38,710 bases of DNA, taken from IMG/VR virus record IMGVR_UViG_3300009129_000039, positions 1 through 38,710 of that record; one strand, 5' to 3'. A program made the position numbers and the translations under genes. This DNA is from a virus. Shown here piece by piece: positions 1 to 5,452 of the stretch. Each line of letters opens with the position of its first letter. Within the stretch, counting starts at the first letter, position 1. The notes below the pieces were generated by a model. That model made no database searches. It was given only the letters and a program-made list of their open reading frames with translations, and was not told the DNA's origin.

Positions 1-68
1 AATGGCCATAGACATATATTTCGAATGGGATAACAACCTAGAAATAAACACCATACGATTTAAAACTG

Positions 69-662
69 TTAAGAATCATCTTGAAATAAATTCACATTAA
101 GAACCCATCTGTCGTGCTTCTTATCTCCAGCATATCCGTGCCATGAATACTCCCGACTAGAACAAAACAAATAAGCATGGTTAACCTTCCATGGTATAGA
201 CACAACCTTCTCTCTATTATCTAAGCCAAAGAACGAAGTCGGAACAGACTTTACAGGACTCAGCGGTACTAAACAAGTCAGGAATTTACCACCATCTGTA
301 TGAGGCGGATACTCCCTCATGCCTTTAGGACTACCCTGAACCCGCTCATCTAGCATAAACTTACGAGACTCAAGGCCCTCAAGACCTCCAAAGGCATAAG
401 AAGCGTTTATATCATTATTCTCTAAGTGGTAACGGAATATCTCAGTAGCTGCGGCGAGAATGGATAGAGATTTATTAGTGTGGTCTACATAATGAGAGTT
501 ATTCGGATAGATGTCAGAGGATATAGGAGTATGATTCAAAGTAATATTATCAGTGATTTTCCACAATTCTTCGTCACTGAGATAGTTCGGAATCTCCCAT
601 ATGCGCCCATATTTTCCCCGTGGAAAGGGTGCAGAATATATTTCGAAGGGCAAGAAGTCCAT
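69..662 (-). CDS. 2OG-Fe(II) oxygenase-like protein
   Basis: A 197-residue protein with the signature of a small 2-oxoglutarate/Fe(II)-dependent dioxygenase. It has an H-x-D pair (PPHTDGG, His121/Asp123) and a distal His175 (SWHG), followed by Arg185 in DRWVLNVNLF, where the 2-oxoglutarate-binding Arg normally sits. The spacing of about 52 residues from H-x-D to the second His is normal for the fold. The substrate cannot be read; phage members are often presumed to hydroxylate proteins or nucleic acids. It is transcribed away from the promoter-rich block to its right. A late-type box (AATAAATA, minus strand 676-669) ends 6 nt before the ATG. It is the first of three oxygenases in this window; they do not look like recent duplicates. 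Confidence 0.75.
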   Translation of the reverse strand: MDFLPFEIYSAPFPRGKYGRIWEIPNYLSDEELWKITDNITLNHTPISSDIYPNNSHYVDHTNKSLSILAAATEIFRYHLENNDINASYAFGGLEGLESRKFMLDERVQGSPKGMREYPPHTDGGKFLTCLVPLSPVKSVPTSFFGLDNREKVVSIPWKVNHAYLFCSSREYSWHGYAGDKKHDRWVLNVNLFQDDS

Positions 663-668
663 AATGAA

Positions 669-676
669 TATTTATT
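669..676 (-). promoter_or_regulatory. T4-type late promoter box (AATAAATA)
   Basis: Reading on the minus strand, AATAAATA ends 6 nt before the ATG of the oxygenase at 662. It matches the T4 late consensus NATAAATA. The predicted +1 (about 6 nt after the box) falls at the start codon, so little or no leader is expected. Confidence 0.6.
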
Positions 677-807
677 CTCCCCAGTATACAGAGGATAATG
701 GAAAATAATACGCAGAATGGTTAATGGTGATAATGGTGAAATTCTGCTTACAGGGCGTGTTGTTTGGGGAGGCTAAGCACATATTTAGTTAGGAGTCAAG
801 GCATTTC

Positions 808-855
808 GGAGGGATTTTGAGAAGCTCGAGAGCTCTGCGCGCTTCTTCTGCCTCC
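808..855. other. Imperfect long hairpin
   Basis: GGAGG (808-812) pairs with CCTCC (851-855), and GAGAAGC (819-825) pairs with GCTTCTT (841-847, one G-U). The loop carries the palindrome AGAGCTCT (829-836). No T-run follows on either strand, so a simple intrinsic terminator is unlikely. It could be an RNA 3' end, a processing site or a regulatory structure. Confidence 0.35.
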
Positions 856-886
856 CTGTAATACGGCTACGACAGGTAAAAAAGCC

Positions 887-916
887 TTGACTATGACCCC
901 GCTATTCTGATATAAT
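887..916 (+). promoter_or_regulatory. Sigma70-type promoter
   Basis: TTGACT (887-892), 18-bp spacer, TATAAT (911-916). This is near-consensus for host RNA polymerase. It belongs to a set of similar promoters here (1077, 1635, 16066, 16373), all with an 18-bp spacer and most with a GCCT/CCGC-like spacer. No gene starts soon after it; the transcript would first cover the hairpin-rich 922-1066 stretch and then the 1116 gene. Confidence 0.75.
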
Positions 917-921
917 GTCTT

Positions 922-1066
922 AGTAAATGGGAAATTATGAAATGAATTGAATGTAACGGCCAGAGATGGGGAAACGGAAAAGGTCGATACTACTCCCCGT
1001 AGATAAAAAGAGTGCTTTATAAGAGGCGCTCTCTCCTATAGCCCGCCCTATAAGGGTCTCAGAGGT
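922..1066 (+). ncRNA. Candidate small structured RNA
   Basis: This is the non-coding stretch between two strong promoters. Visible helices are GGGGA (968-972) with TCCCC (994-998), GAGTGC (1010-1015) with GCGCTC (1026-1031, one G-U), and CCC/GGG around TATAA (1046-1056). It ends in GGGTCTCAGAGG (1054-1065), which recurs at 1608-1619 as the 3' arm of a hairpin in the next candidate RNA. No known RNA family is recognised. It may be only a leader of the 1116 gene. Confidence 0.35.
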
Positions 1067-1076
1067 TACGAAATAC

Positions 1077-1106
1077 TTGACAATGCCTCCGCATATTTGA
1101 TATACT
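1077..1106 (+). promoter_or_regulatory. Sigma70-type promoter
   Basis: TTGACA (1077-1082), 18-bp spacer, TATACT (1101-1106). The spacer and downstream bases nearly match the promoter at 16373-16402 (TTGACAATGCCT, then TTTGATATACTGTAT), as if one promoter cassette had been copied. It lies 10 bp before the ATG at 1116, so the transcript leader would be only a few nucleotides. Confidence 0.8.
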
Positions 1107-1115
1107 GTATACATA

Positions 1116-1316
1116 ATGAGTAATATAGTAAATGACAACAACATAGATGCGATCACTGATGCTGTATGTGCATTGGCGGATAAGGATATATGGCTGGTAA
1201 TCAAAGACATTGCCGACTATGGTATCGATAAAATCCCTAATAAGCTAGATACGGACACCCTGATCGACACTCTAATAAAGCTTCGATACGACAATCTTCC
1301 TGATTGCCCCTACTAA
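1116..1316 (+). CDS. Small acidic protein of unknown function
   Basis: 66 residues, acidic and Asp-rich, helical in appearance, with no Cys motif, membrane segment or recognised family. It follows directly on a near-consensus host-type promoter (1077-1106), so early expression after infection is likely. No clear Shine-Dalgarno is present in the few bases between the predicted transcript start and the ATG, so initiation may be leaderless or nearly so. Small acidic early phage proteins often bind host proteins, but nothing here shows a target. Confidence 0.55.
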   Translation: MSNIVNDNNIDAITDAVCALADKDIWLVIKDIADYGIDKIPNKLDTDTLIDTLIKLRYDNLPDCPY

Positions 1317-1350
1317 TATAGGAAAGGGCCTAGTATAGAATGGACGATTG

Positions 1351-1359
1351 TGGTATAAT
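1351..1359 (+). promoter_or_regulatory. Extended -10 promoter
   Basis: TGGTATAAT at 1351-1359 is a TGn-extended -10 element; no good -35 lies 17-18 bp upstream (TAGTAT region). It stands at the head of the hairpin-rich non-coding stretch 1366-1620. The same TGGTATAAT occurs at 2595-2603 and 16087-16095. Confidence 0.6.
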
Positions 1360-1365
1360 ATTAGT

Positions 1366-1620
1366 ATATGAAACGGTATTGACCAGTGGATATGACCGTG
1401 GATTGCGCCTGTGAGAGACTCCTATCGTGACAATCTCTCACTATAAATGAAGTCACTGGGGTTATCTACCGAGAAGGTCGCGGGAACATGAGAGAGATTC
1501 CCACATATTATGTTATCTTGAGAGCCATCTAAGGATTGGATAGGGTGGTTCTCAAGACCAATTTATGCACCAAAACAGTGCATACCTCTGAAACCCCTAT
1601 AAACAAAGGGTCTCAGAGGG
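1366..1620 (+). ncRNA. Candidate structured RNA with at least five helices
   Basis: About 255 nt without a usable reading frame, downstream of an extended -10 promoter. Helices visible by eye are: CCAGTG (1383-1388) with CACTGG (1454-1459), enclosing GTGAGAGA (1411-1418)/TCTCTCAC (1434-1441); GGGAA (1482-1486)/TTCCC (1498-1502); a 13-bp stem CTTGAGAGCCATC (1517-1529)/GGTGGTTCTCAAG (1544-1556) with a 14-nt loop; TATGCAC (1564-1570)/GTGCATA (1578-1584) with a 7-nt loop; and CCTCTGA (1585-1591)/TCAGAGG (1613-1619), extended inside by ACCC/GGGT. The last three hairpins are almost back to back. No tRNA, tmRNA, RNase P, riboswitch or intron core is recognised, and no T-run follows the last hairpin. 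Confidence 0.6.
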
Positions 1621-1634
1621 TCACATAATAGGCC

Positions 1635-1664
1635 TTGACAGCGCCTCGCTATATGTGCTACTAT
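1635..1664 (+). promoter_or_regulatory. Sigma70-type promoter
   Basis: TTGACA (1635-1640), 18-bp spacer, TACTAT (1659-1664; 4 of 6 match). The GCGCCTCGCTAT spacer resembles that of the other promoters in this family. It lies just before the small zinc-binding protein at 1672. Confidence 0.6.
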
Positions 1665-1671
1665 ACAGACT

Positions 1672-1848
1672 ATGATATTAGATGAAATGAAACAATGTGT
1701 CATATGTGATGACAACCTCTTGGATATGGGTCACAATCCCTATCCCCTATTCACCAACGGCCGCTGCTGTGAATTCTGCAATGATGTATTAGTATTGCCG
1801 GCCCGTATCAGCGCCCTTTTCAAGGATAATAAATCAAAAGATGAGTGA
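1672..1848 (+). CDS. Small zinc-ribbon protein
   Basis: A 58-residue protein with two cysteine pairs: CVIC near residue 9-12 and RCCEFC at 31-36. This is the arrangement of a small treble-clef/zinc-ribbon protein, with a short NPYPLF segment between, as in the small zinc-finger proteins common in phages. It is likely an early protein, since its promoter lies 8 bp upstream. It overlaps the next gene by 8 bp (ATGAGTGA), so the two are probably translated together. The partner (nucleic acid or host protein) cannot be told. Confidence 0.6.
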   Translation: MILDEMKQCVICDDNLLDMGHNPYPLFTNGRCCEFCNDVLVLPARISALFKDNKSKDE

Positions 1849-2014
1849 ATCTTTATTCGAAATTTATACTATAAATCCTAAGATTATAACAATAGATGGC
1901 TCCTACGAGTTAGAACTACGGTCAAAAACACCGCTGAAGCTCGCAGACGCGGCCGCTGTTGCAATTAAATACGGCGCGAAAGGTCATATAGTAGAGTACC
2001 GCAAGGTCTCTTAG
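1841..2014 (+). CDS. Small hypothetical protein
   Basis: 57 residues, starting at an ATG that overlaps the end of the zinc-ribbon gene. The composition is ordinary for a folded protein: a beta-like N-terminus (EIYTINPKIITIDGSYELEL), then an Ala-rich helix and a short strand HIVEYRKV. I recognise no family. The 8-bp overlap and the absence of its own promoter argue for coupled translation. Confidence 0.55.
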   Translation: MSESLFEIYTINPKIITIDGSYELELRSKTPLKLADAAAVAIKYGAKGHIVEYRKVS

Positions 2015-2022
2015 ACTCAGCC

Positions 2023-2076
2023 TGAGGGCCTTTAAACAGTGTTTTGGGACTCCTATAAAATCTGAGAGAGGCCTCA
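2023..2076 (+). repeat. Degenerate copy of the intergenic RNA element
   Basis: TGAGGGCCT (2023-2031) pairs with AGGCCTCA (2069-2076, one bulge). The loop side holds CTCCTATAAAATCTGAGAGAGG, cut here as CTCCTATAAA (2050-2059) and CTGAGAGAGG (2062-2071). It resembles CCCTATAA...GGGTCTCAGAGG at 1046-1065 and 1594-1619. No gene lies between 2014 and 2163. Confidence 0.35.
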
Positions 2077-2162
2077 AGCCCCCTAGTGAATATCTTTGAC
2101 CGGCTTTATAACGACCAACCAAAAAAAATTCTCGGGAAAAAATACCCCGTGAAAGGAAAAAT

Positions 2163-2567
2163 ATGAGTATTAAAATTGATATATCTGGCCCTCGCGGGGG
2201 AGAAGTGAGAGAGCATGATAAGATAGAAGAGTTTATTCTGCACTCTATTCCTATACTAGGACTGGATAAACACGATAACATACGACTGGATATTATTGTG
2301 CATAATCAGTTCTTAGACGAGTTCAGAGACGCCGTGGGGTGTTGTTATCCGTGTAATGACATAGATACCGAAAATAATTGTAAGGATATTGTAGTTGAAC
2401 TAGCCCGCAAGGACATGTATGGTGTACGAGTGCCGCTCTTGGAGACTCTTTCACACGAAATGATACATGTTCGTCAGGCTGCACGAGGTGAATACATGTA
2501 TGAGAATCCAGCACGGAAGCACGAGGACTTTCTTTTTGACCTAGTCATGGAACGGTTTTCTCAATAA
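2163..2567 (+). CDS. Putative zinc metallopeptidase (HExxH)
   Basis: 134 residues with a clear zincin core, LSHEMIHVRQ (HEMIH at about residues 99-103), in a helix followed by a region with acidic and His residues (KHEDF, 119-123) that may supply the third ligand. It resembles the compact SprT-like/peptidase-like domains found in phages. Size fits a single-domain protease with no signal peptide, so it would act in the cytoplasm. AGGA lies about 8 nt before the ATG. The substrate is unknown; a host regulator or a phage protein is equally possible. Confidence 0.65.
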   Translation: MSIKIDISGPRGGEVREHDKIEEFILHSIPILGLDKHDNIRLDIIVHNQFLDEFRDAVGCCYPCNDIDTENNCKDIVVELARKDMYGVRVPLLETLSHEMIHVRQAARGEYMYENPARKHEDFLFDLVMERFSQ

Positions 2568-2594
2568 ACCCTCTAGTCAGTGTGGGTATGTATA

Positions 2595-2603
2595 TGGTAT
2601 AAT
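2595..2603 (+). promoter_or_regulatory. Extended -10 promoter
   Basis: TGGTATAAT at 2595-2603 is a TGn-extended -10. The best -35 (TAGTCA, 2574-2579) is weak. It precedes a run of at least a dozen overlapping small genes starting at 2610, which it may drive; the leader would be only a few bases. Confidence 0.55.
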
Positions 2604-2609
2604 GGTGTC

Positions 2610-2750
2610 ATGACAAAGAAAATTGATAAGTTATTTGACGAAAGAGACTATCGTTTTAGACGGTTGGAACTTCTTATCTACGGCTTGTATGCTATCATGA
2701 TATTCTTTTTAGGTTTGCCTTATCTTTTAATAGCGGGATTGTTTTCCTAA
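2610..2750 (+). CDS. Small membrane protein
   Basis: 46 residues: a charged cytoplasmic N-terminus (MTKKIDKLFDERDYRFRRLE) followed by one long hydrophobic stretch with a Gly-Pro kink (residues 21-46). It ends 1 bp before the next gene, whose product is also a membrane protein. No family is recognised. Confidence 0.5.
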   Translation: MTKKIDKLFDERDYRFRRLELLIYGLYAIMIFFLGLPYLLIAGLFS

Positions 2751-2751
2751 T

Positions 2752-3000
2752 ATGAAAGAGAAGCATAAAAAGTTTACTGCTGATTGGTATCTTAAGTGGG
2801 TAGCAAGTATCTTTATTCTATCTGCTATGTCGGTTAGAGGGGTAGATGGGTTTACTGTCTTTGACCTTGTAGCGTCTACCATAGGGGTGTCCTTGTGGTT
2901 GGTGGTCTCTATACTATGGAAAGACCGTGCGTTGATTATGCTGAATGCTATGGGGTTAATGTTTTTATTGAGAACCCTAGCAGGATATATTGCACAGTGA
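2752..3000 (+). CDS. Small membrane protein (DUF6552-like)
   Basis: 82 residues with about three membrane segments: WVASIFILSAMSV, FDLVASTIGVSLWLVVSI and ALIMLNAMGLMFLL. The pattern DWYLKW...A followed by two segments around LWLVVSILWKDRALI is that of the small DUF6552-type membrane proteins of marine phages. Function is unknown. It overlaps the next gene by 4 bp (GTGA). Confidence 0.6.
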   Translation: MKEKHKKFTADWYLKWVASIFILSAMSVRGVDGFTVFDLVASTIGVSLWLVVSILWKDRALIMLNAMGLMFLLRTLAGYIAQ

Positions 3001-3170
3001 AGCCAAAGTTCCCGAGCGTAGGTGATAAGATAATTCACAGAGAACCTTACTTTGACAGAGAACACACGGGAAAGGTGACACAAATATTATCCAGTCAGTT
3101 TGTCTATGAGACATGTGACGGTCAAGAAAGGTTATGTTTATTCAGTGAGGATTGGTCGCAACGAGTATGA
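2997..3170 (+). CDS. Small hypothetical protein (GTG start)
   Basis: 57 residues, read from GTG at 2997, which overlaps the TGA of the membrane protein. The frame can be extended to an ATG at 2895, but that part lies wholly inside the upstream gene and has shadow-like composition, so the GTG is preferred. The product (VKPKFPSVGDKI...) looks like a small beta-barrel/SH3-like domain: G-D-K-I, then alternating strands with a G-K-V-T turn. It overlaps the next start by 4 bp. Confidence 0.55.
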   Translation: MKPKFPSVGDKIIHREPYFDREHTGKVTQILSSQFVYETCDGQERLCLFSEDWSQRV

Positions 3171-3253
3171 ATACTTTAATAGCACTGTTGGTAATAGTAA
3201 TGATGGTTATAATCTATCTAAATAATAATGATAATGACGGAGGCTCCGTATGA
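3167..3253 (+). CDS. Very small membrane protein
   Basis: 28 residues: one membrane segment (LIALLVIVMMVIIYL), then an Asn/Asp/Gly tail. It is supported mainly by context: ATGA overlaps at both ends (3167 and 3250) place it exactly in the coupled chain. A GGAGG-like stretch near its 3' end (cggaggc, 3238-3244) is the Shine-Dalgarno of the next gene. Confidence 0.45.
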   Translation: MNTLIALLVIVMMVIIYLNNNDNDGGSV

Positions 3254-3459
3254 AATACCCAGCGATAATGATAATCTTCACTCTACTGCTACTACTACAG
3301 AGTTGTGCTGGTCTTACAGTCTATCCACGAGACAACCTAGTTAAACTCAGGTGCGACCAGAGCGGGACACTTGAGGATTGCAAACTAATGACGAATGTTT
3401 TAATTTGTGACGACAAGAATGTTTATTGCGAATATATAAGTTTACCTATCCATGATTAA
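3250..3459 (+). CDS. Putative small lipoprotein
   Basis: 69 residues. The N-terminus is a short positive start, a Leu-rich core and LLQSCAG, which fits a signal-peptidase II lipobox with lipidated Cys19. The mature part is about 50 residues with four further Cys that could form disulfides in the periplasm. GGAGG lies 6 nt before the ATG. It could be an outer-membrane lipoprotein of the Rz1/spanin sort, but it lacks the usual proline content and no partner Rz is seen next to it, so lysis is not claimed. Confidence 0.5.
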   Translation: MKYPAIMIIFTLLLLLQSCAGLTVYPRDNLVKLRCDQSGTLEDCKLMTNVLICDDKNVYCEYISLPIHD

Positions 3460-3613
3460 TAAACCTCAGCCCAATAAAGAAATCATCTGGCATTTCACTT
3501 GCTCAGAGTGCAATGGGTTTTGGAGCATTGCAGTTATGGACGAATGGAAACCGTATAAGTTATATTGTCCACATTGTGGTGAACGAGAAGACCATTCAGG
3601 TCAATGGAGTTAA
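3452..3613 (+). CDS. Small zinc-ribbon protein
   Basis: 53 residues with a two-knuckle zinc ribbon: CSEC (residues 17-20) and CPHC (39-42). Between them is a W-x-x-A-V-M-D-E-W strand, as in phage zinc ribbons that bind nucleic acid or a polymerase. It overlaps the lipoprotein gene by 8 bp and ends 1 bp before the next ATG. The alternative reading in another frame from 3513 overlaps it and has no Shine-Dalgarno. Confidence 0.6.
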   Translation: MINKPQPNKEIIWHFTCSECNGFWSIAVMDEWKPYKLYCPHCGEREDHSGQWS

Positions 3614-3614
3614 A

Positions 3615-3749
3615 ATGGGTGTAAGAGCGTGGAGAAATAAAAACATTAGGTCTAGAAGACAGAGAGCTCTTGACCGATTAAAAACAATTAAAGAACCGAA
3701 CAAGAGAGAGCTAAAGGATATTAAAATTCTAGAAGAGAGGTTAAGATAG
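3615..3749 (+). CDS. Small basic protein
   Basis: 44 residues, with about 40% Lys/Arg and a helical pattern ([20 protein letters not shown]..., then KELKDI-like repeats). The ATG at 3615 sits 1 bp after the previous stop. An in-frame ATG at 3513 would lie inside the zinc-ribbon gene and is not preferred. The charge suggests binding to nucleic acid. Confidence 0.5.
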   Translation: MGVRAWRNKNIRSRRQRALDRLKTIKEPNKRELKDIKILEERLR

Positions 3750-4009
3750 TGAGAGAGTTTTTGAAGGAAACCAATTATTACCACGGCGGGGTTCAGCACA
3801 CCTATAAGTTTCCCAATGGTTATGGTGCAAGTGTAATCAAGCACGAGTATAGTTACGGTGGGACAGACGGCCTATGGGAGTTGGCAGTTCTAGATACAGA
3901 AGACGAGATAACTTATCATACGCCGATTACTCAAGATGTCATTGGGCATTTAACATGGGATAATGTCGAAAAGTATTTACAAGAAATAAAGGAAGCACAA
4001 TGGAATTAG
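3749..4009 (+). CDS. Small hypothetical protein (GTG start)
   Basis: 86 residues beginning at a GTG that shares its G with the previous TAG. The sequence ([18 protein letters not shown]...LWELAVLD) has the alternating pattern of a small beta-sheet domain followed by a C-terminal helix, as in conserved phage proteins of about 80 residues that describe a sheet with a G-Y-G-A-S-V hairpin. No function known. It overlaps the next gene by 10 bp. Confidence 0.6.
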   Translation: MREFLKETNYYHGGVQHTYKFPNGYGASVIKHEYSYGGTDGLWELAVLDTEDEITYHTPITQDVIGHLTWDNVEKYLQEIKEAQWN

Positions 4010-4113
4010 ATTTAGTCTATATCTTTGCAGTGCTAGGAGCAGTCTTATTCACGGCTACCGTTTCCGTATTAGTCTATTGGGCGACTACGGGATTTAAGGA
4101 CTGGCCGTTTTAA
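4000..4113 (+). CDS. Small membrane protein
   Basis: 37 residues with one membrane segment ([20 protein letters not shown]) and a short tail ending DWPF. The start overlaps the upstream gene; GGAAG about 6 nt before the ATG can act as Shine-Dalgarno. Supported by context and a tight fit between neighbours. Confidence 0.45.
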   Translation: MELDLVYIFAVLGAVLFTATVSVLVYWATTGFKDWPF

Positions 4114-4114
4114 T

Positions 4115-4294
4115 ATGAGAGTATTCCTCACTGCAATAAATAATTACAGAATATGCAAGGACAGAAGTCCTGCTGGAACACCGAGGTTCGTAGTTGAACC
4201 TCTACTGCCTGATAAGTCTCAGTCGACTTGGATATTTTCAGGTGTATGGTATAAGCAATCACAAGTCGAAGCAATAGTAGAATCATGGAATTAA
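4115..4294 (+). CDS. Small hypothetical protein
   Basis: 59 residues, soluble, with strand-like segments (TPRFVVEPLLP, STWIFSGVWY) and a C-terminal helix. It starts 1 bp after the previous stop and overlaps the next gene by 10 bp. No family recognised. Confidence 0.5.
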   Translation: MRVFLTAINNYRICKDRSPAGTPRFVVEPLLPDKSQSTWIFSGVWYKQSQVEAIVESWN

Positions 4295-4485
4295 TTGAAT
4301 CAATAATCTTATTCCCTTACACCGTTCTTGGGTTTGCCTTTAAGTGGGTAATCTCTTTGGGTGCTTGGTATCTCCTTGGGTATATAATATACAAGGGCAT
4401 ACAGGAATGGGATAGGCTCTTTGACTTTGGGTATAGTATAAGAAGCCCAATTAAAAAGACCCGCACATACAAACACAAACAGTGA
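4285..4485 (+). CDS. Small membrane protein
   Basis: 66 residues. There are two hydrophobic stretches (IILFPYTVLGFAFKWVISLG and YLLGYIIYKGI) and a basic tail (IKKTRTYKHKQ) likely to face the cytoplasm. It overlaps the following oxygenase by 4 bp (GTGA). Confidence 0.55.
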   Translation: MELIESIILFPYTVLGFAFKWVISLGAWYLLGYIIYKGIQEWDRLFDFGYSIRSPIKKTRTYKHKQ

Positions 4486-5123
4486 TACCGATAACGATAG
4501 TAGATAATTTTTTAGATGAGCCACAGCACTTTGTGGAGTTCGCTAATAGATTAGAATATCACCCTTGCCCAAAAGGATTGTGGCCCGGCAGAAGAAGTGA
4601 TAAGCTTCATGAGCTTGCATTTCCACTGTATGATAATCTTACTACAAGAATTATGGCACTCTTTCATTCTATTCATGATGTCCTAGATGGAGAGGTTGAC
4701 TGCTCTATGCAAGTTCAAAGAGTTCCATCGAAGTTGCACCATGGTTGGGTTCACCACGACAACTGCTTCGCCACGGGCATACTCTACTTAAATGATAATG
4801 CGGGCACTTCATTATATAAAAGAACTCATGAATTTAATCGAGACCCCGACCCCTTCGAGATAAAAATGAAAGCTAATCTTAGAGGGTATCTGACTGAGCA
4901 AGACAAGAAAGTCCAAGAAGAATTCAACAGCTCATTTCAAAAAGAATTAGATGTAAAGGGAATATATAATAGATTCCTATTGTTTAATGGAAATATTCAT
5001 CATAGTGCGAACAGCTTTGAAAGAGAAGATGAAGAGGATAGATTAACATTGGTTATGTTCTTTCATAGAATTTCAGGTGAGCCTATGCCCTTGCAAAGAA
5101 TGAGAGCAATTAGAAAAGTATAA
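4482..5123 (+). CDS. DUF6445-like 2OG-Fe(II) oxygenase family protein
   Basis: 213 residues, GTG start overlapping the upstream stop by 4 bp. It has the jelly-roll iron site: H-x-D at 91-93 (WVHHDNCFATGILYLN), a distal His at 173/174 (GNIHHSA) and Arg187 (DRLTLVMFF) in the 2-oxoglutarate position. The N-terminal IVDNFLDEPQHFVEFA and the ATGILYLN after the iron pair match the DUF6445-type members found in marine phages. Substrate unknown. It is the only full-size enzyme in a run of very small genes. Confidence 0.7.
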   Translation: MIPITIVDNFLDEPQHFVEFANRLEYHPCPKGLWPGRRSDKLHELAFPLYDNLTTRIMALFHSIHDVLDGEVDCSMQVQRVPSKLHHGWVHHDNCFATGILYLNDNAGTSLYKRTHEFNRDPDPFEIKMKANLRGYLTEQDKKVQEEFNSSFQKELDVKGIYNRFLLFNGNIHHSANSFEREDEEDRLTLVMFFHRISGEPMPLQRMRAIRKV

Positions 5124-5126
5124 ATA
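5119..5126 (+). promoter_or_regulatory. Possible late promoter box (TATAAATA)
   Basis: A perfect T4 late box that partly overlaps the stop codon of the oxygenase gene. It lies only 1 bp before the ATG at 5128 (3 more to the second ATG at 5131), so the predicted +1 would be inside the gene. It may be fortuitous. Confidence 0.3.
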
Positions 5127-5127
5127 C

Positions 5128-5334
5128 ATGATGGAAGAGAACTTAATATGGATACACATTGCATATGTCATTGGCTTGGTTTACTTCGTATTCCGTAGCG
5201 GTGAGAAGAATGGGAGACGACAAATGGTTGAAGATTTCCTTGACCGTGATTTAATCACGCAAGACAAACTTGAACAGGTGTATAAAATAAAGTCGTCCTT
5301 TGATAAAAGAAATGAGCCAAAAGACAAAAGTTAA
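5128..5334 (+). CDS. Small membrane protein
   Basis: 68 residues with one N-terminal membrane segment (LIWIHIAYVIGLVYFVF), followed by a charged cytoplasmic part with G-x-x-x-G-R-R and a coiled-coil-like helix. Either of two adjacent ATGs (5128, 5131) may be used. No family recognised. Confidence 0.5.
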   Translation: MMEENLIWIHIAYVIGLVYFVFRSGEKNGRRQMVEDFLDRDLITQDKLEQVYKIKSSFDKRNEPKDKS

Positions 5335-5452
5335 AACCATACATAGTCTCTCAAGGAAAGAGAAGAAAGCAAACAAACGATTATCAAATAAAAAGATAAG
5401 ACAATCAGATAAATTATATTATGAAAATCATTGGATACAATTCGAGTCATGA
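5312..5452 (+). CDS. Small Lys-rich protein (tentative)
   Basis: 46 residues, very basic (MSQKTKVKTIHSLSRKEKKA...). It overlaps the end of the upstream gene by 23 bp and the start of the carbamoyltransferase by 32 bp. It fills an 86-bp gap that otherwise holds no gene. The A-rich composition of the DNA makes Lys-rich frames easy to get by chance, so it is tentative. Confidence 0.35.
   Translation: MSQKTKVKTIHSLSRKEKKANKRLSNKKIRQSDKLYYENHWIQFES

Larger units (their letters stand above)
677..1115. other. Non-coding promoter/RNA stretch
   Basis: There is no convincing gene between the oxygenase and the 1116 gene; open frames here are short, lack Shine-Dalgarno sites and have no recognisable composition. 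The stretch holds an imperfect hairpin at 808-855, a sigma70-like promoter at 887-916, a possible small structured RNA about 922-1066 and a second promoter at 1077-1106. Confidence 0.6.

Noticed and set aside
935-1210. Minus-strand open frame of 91 codons across two promoters
   Set aside because: It covers the promoter and hairpin stretch and the 1116 gene; Ser-rich shadow composition, no ribosome site.
1922-2281. Minus-strand open frame of 119 codons
   Set aside because: It lies opposite two better-supported plus genes and has no likeness to any family.
2895-2996. N-terminal extension of the 2997 gene to an ATG at 2895
   Set aside because: The extra 34 residues lie in another frame of the membrane protein gene. 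The GTG at 2997 gives the usual 4-bp overlap.
3513-3614. Longer form of the 3615 gene from ATG 3513
   Set aside because: It would overlap nearly the whole zinc-ribbon gene, and the added part has no sensible composition.
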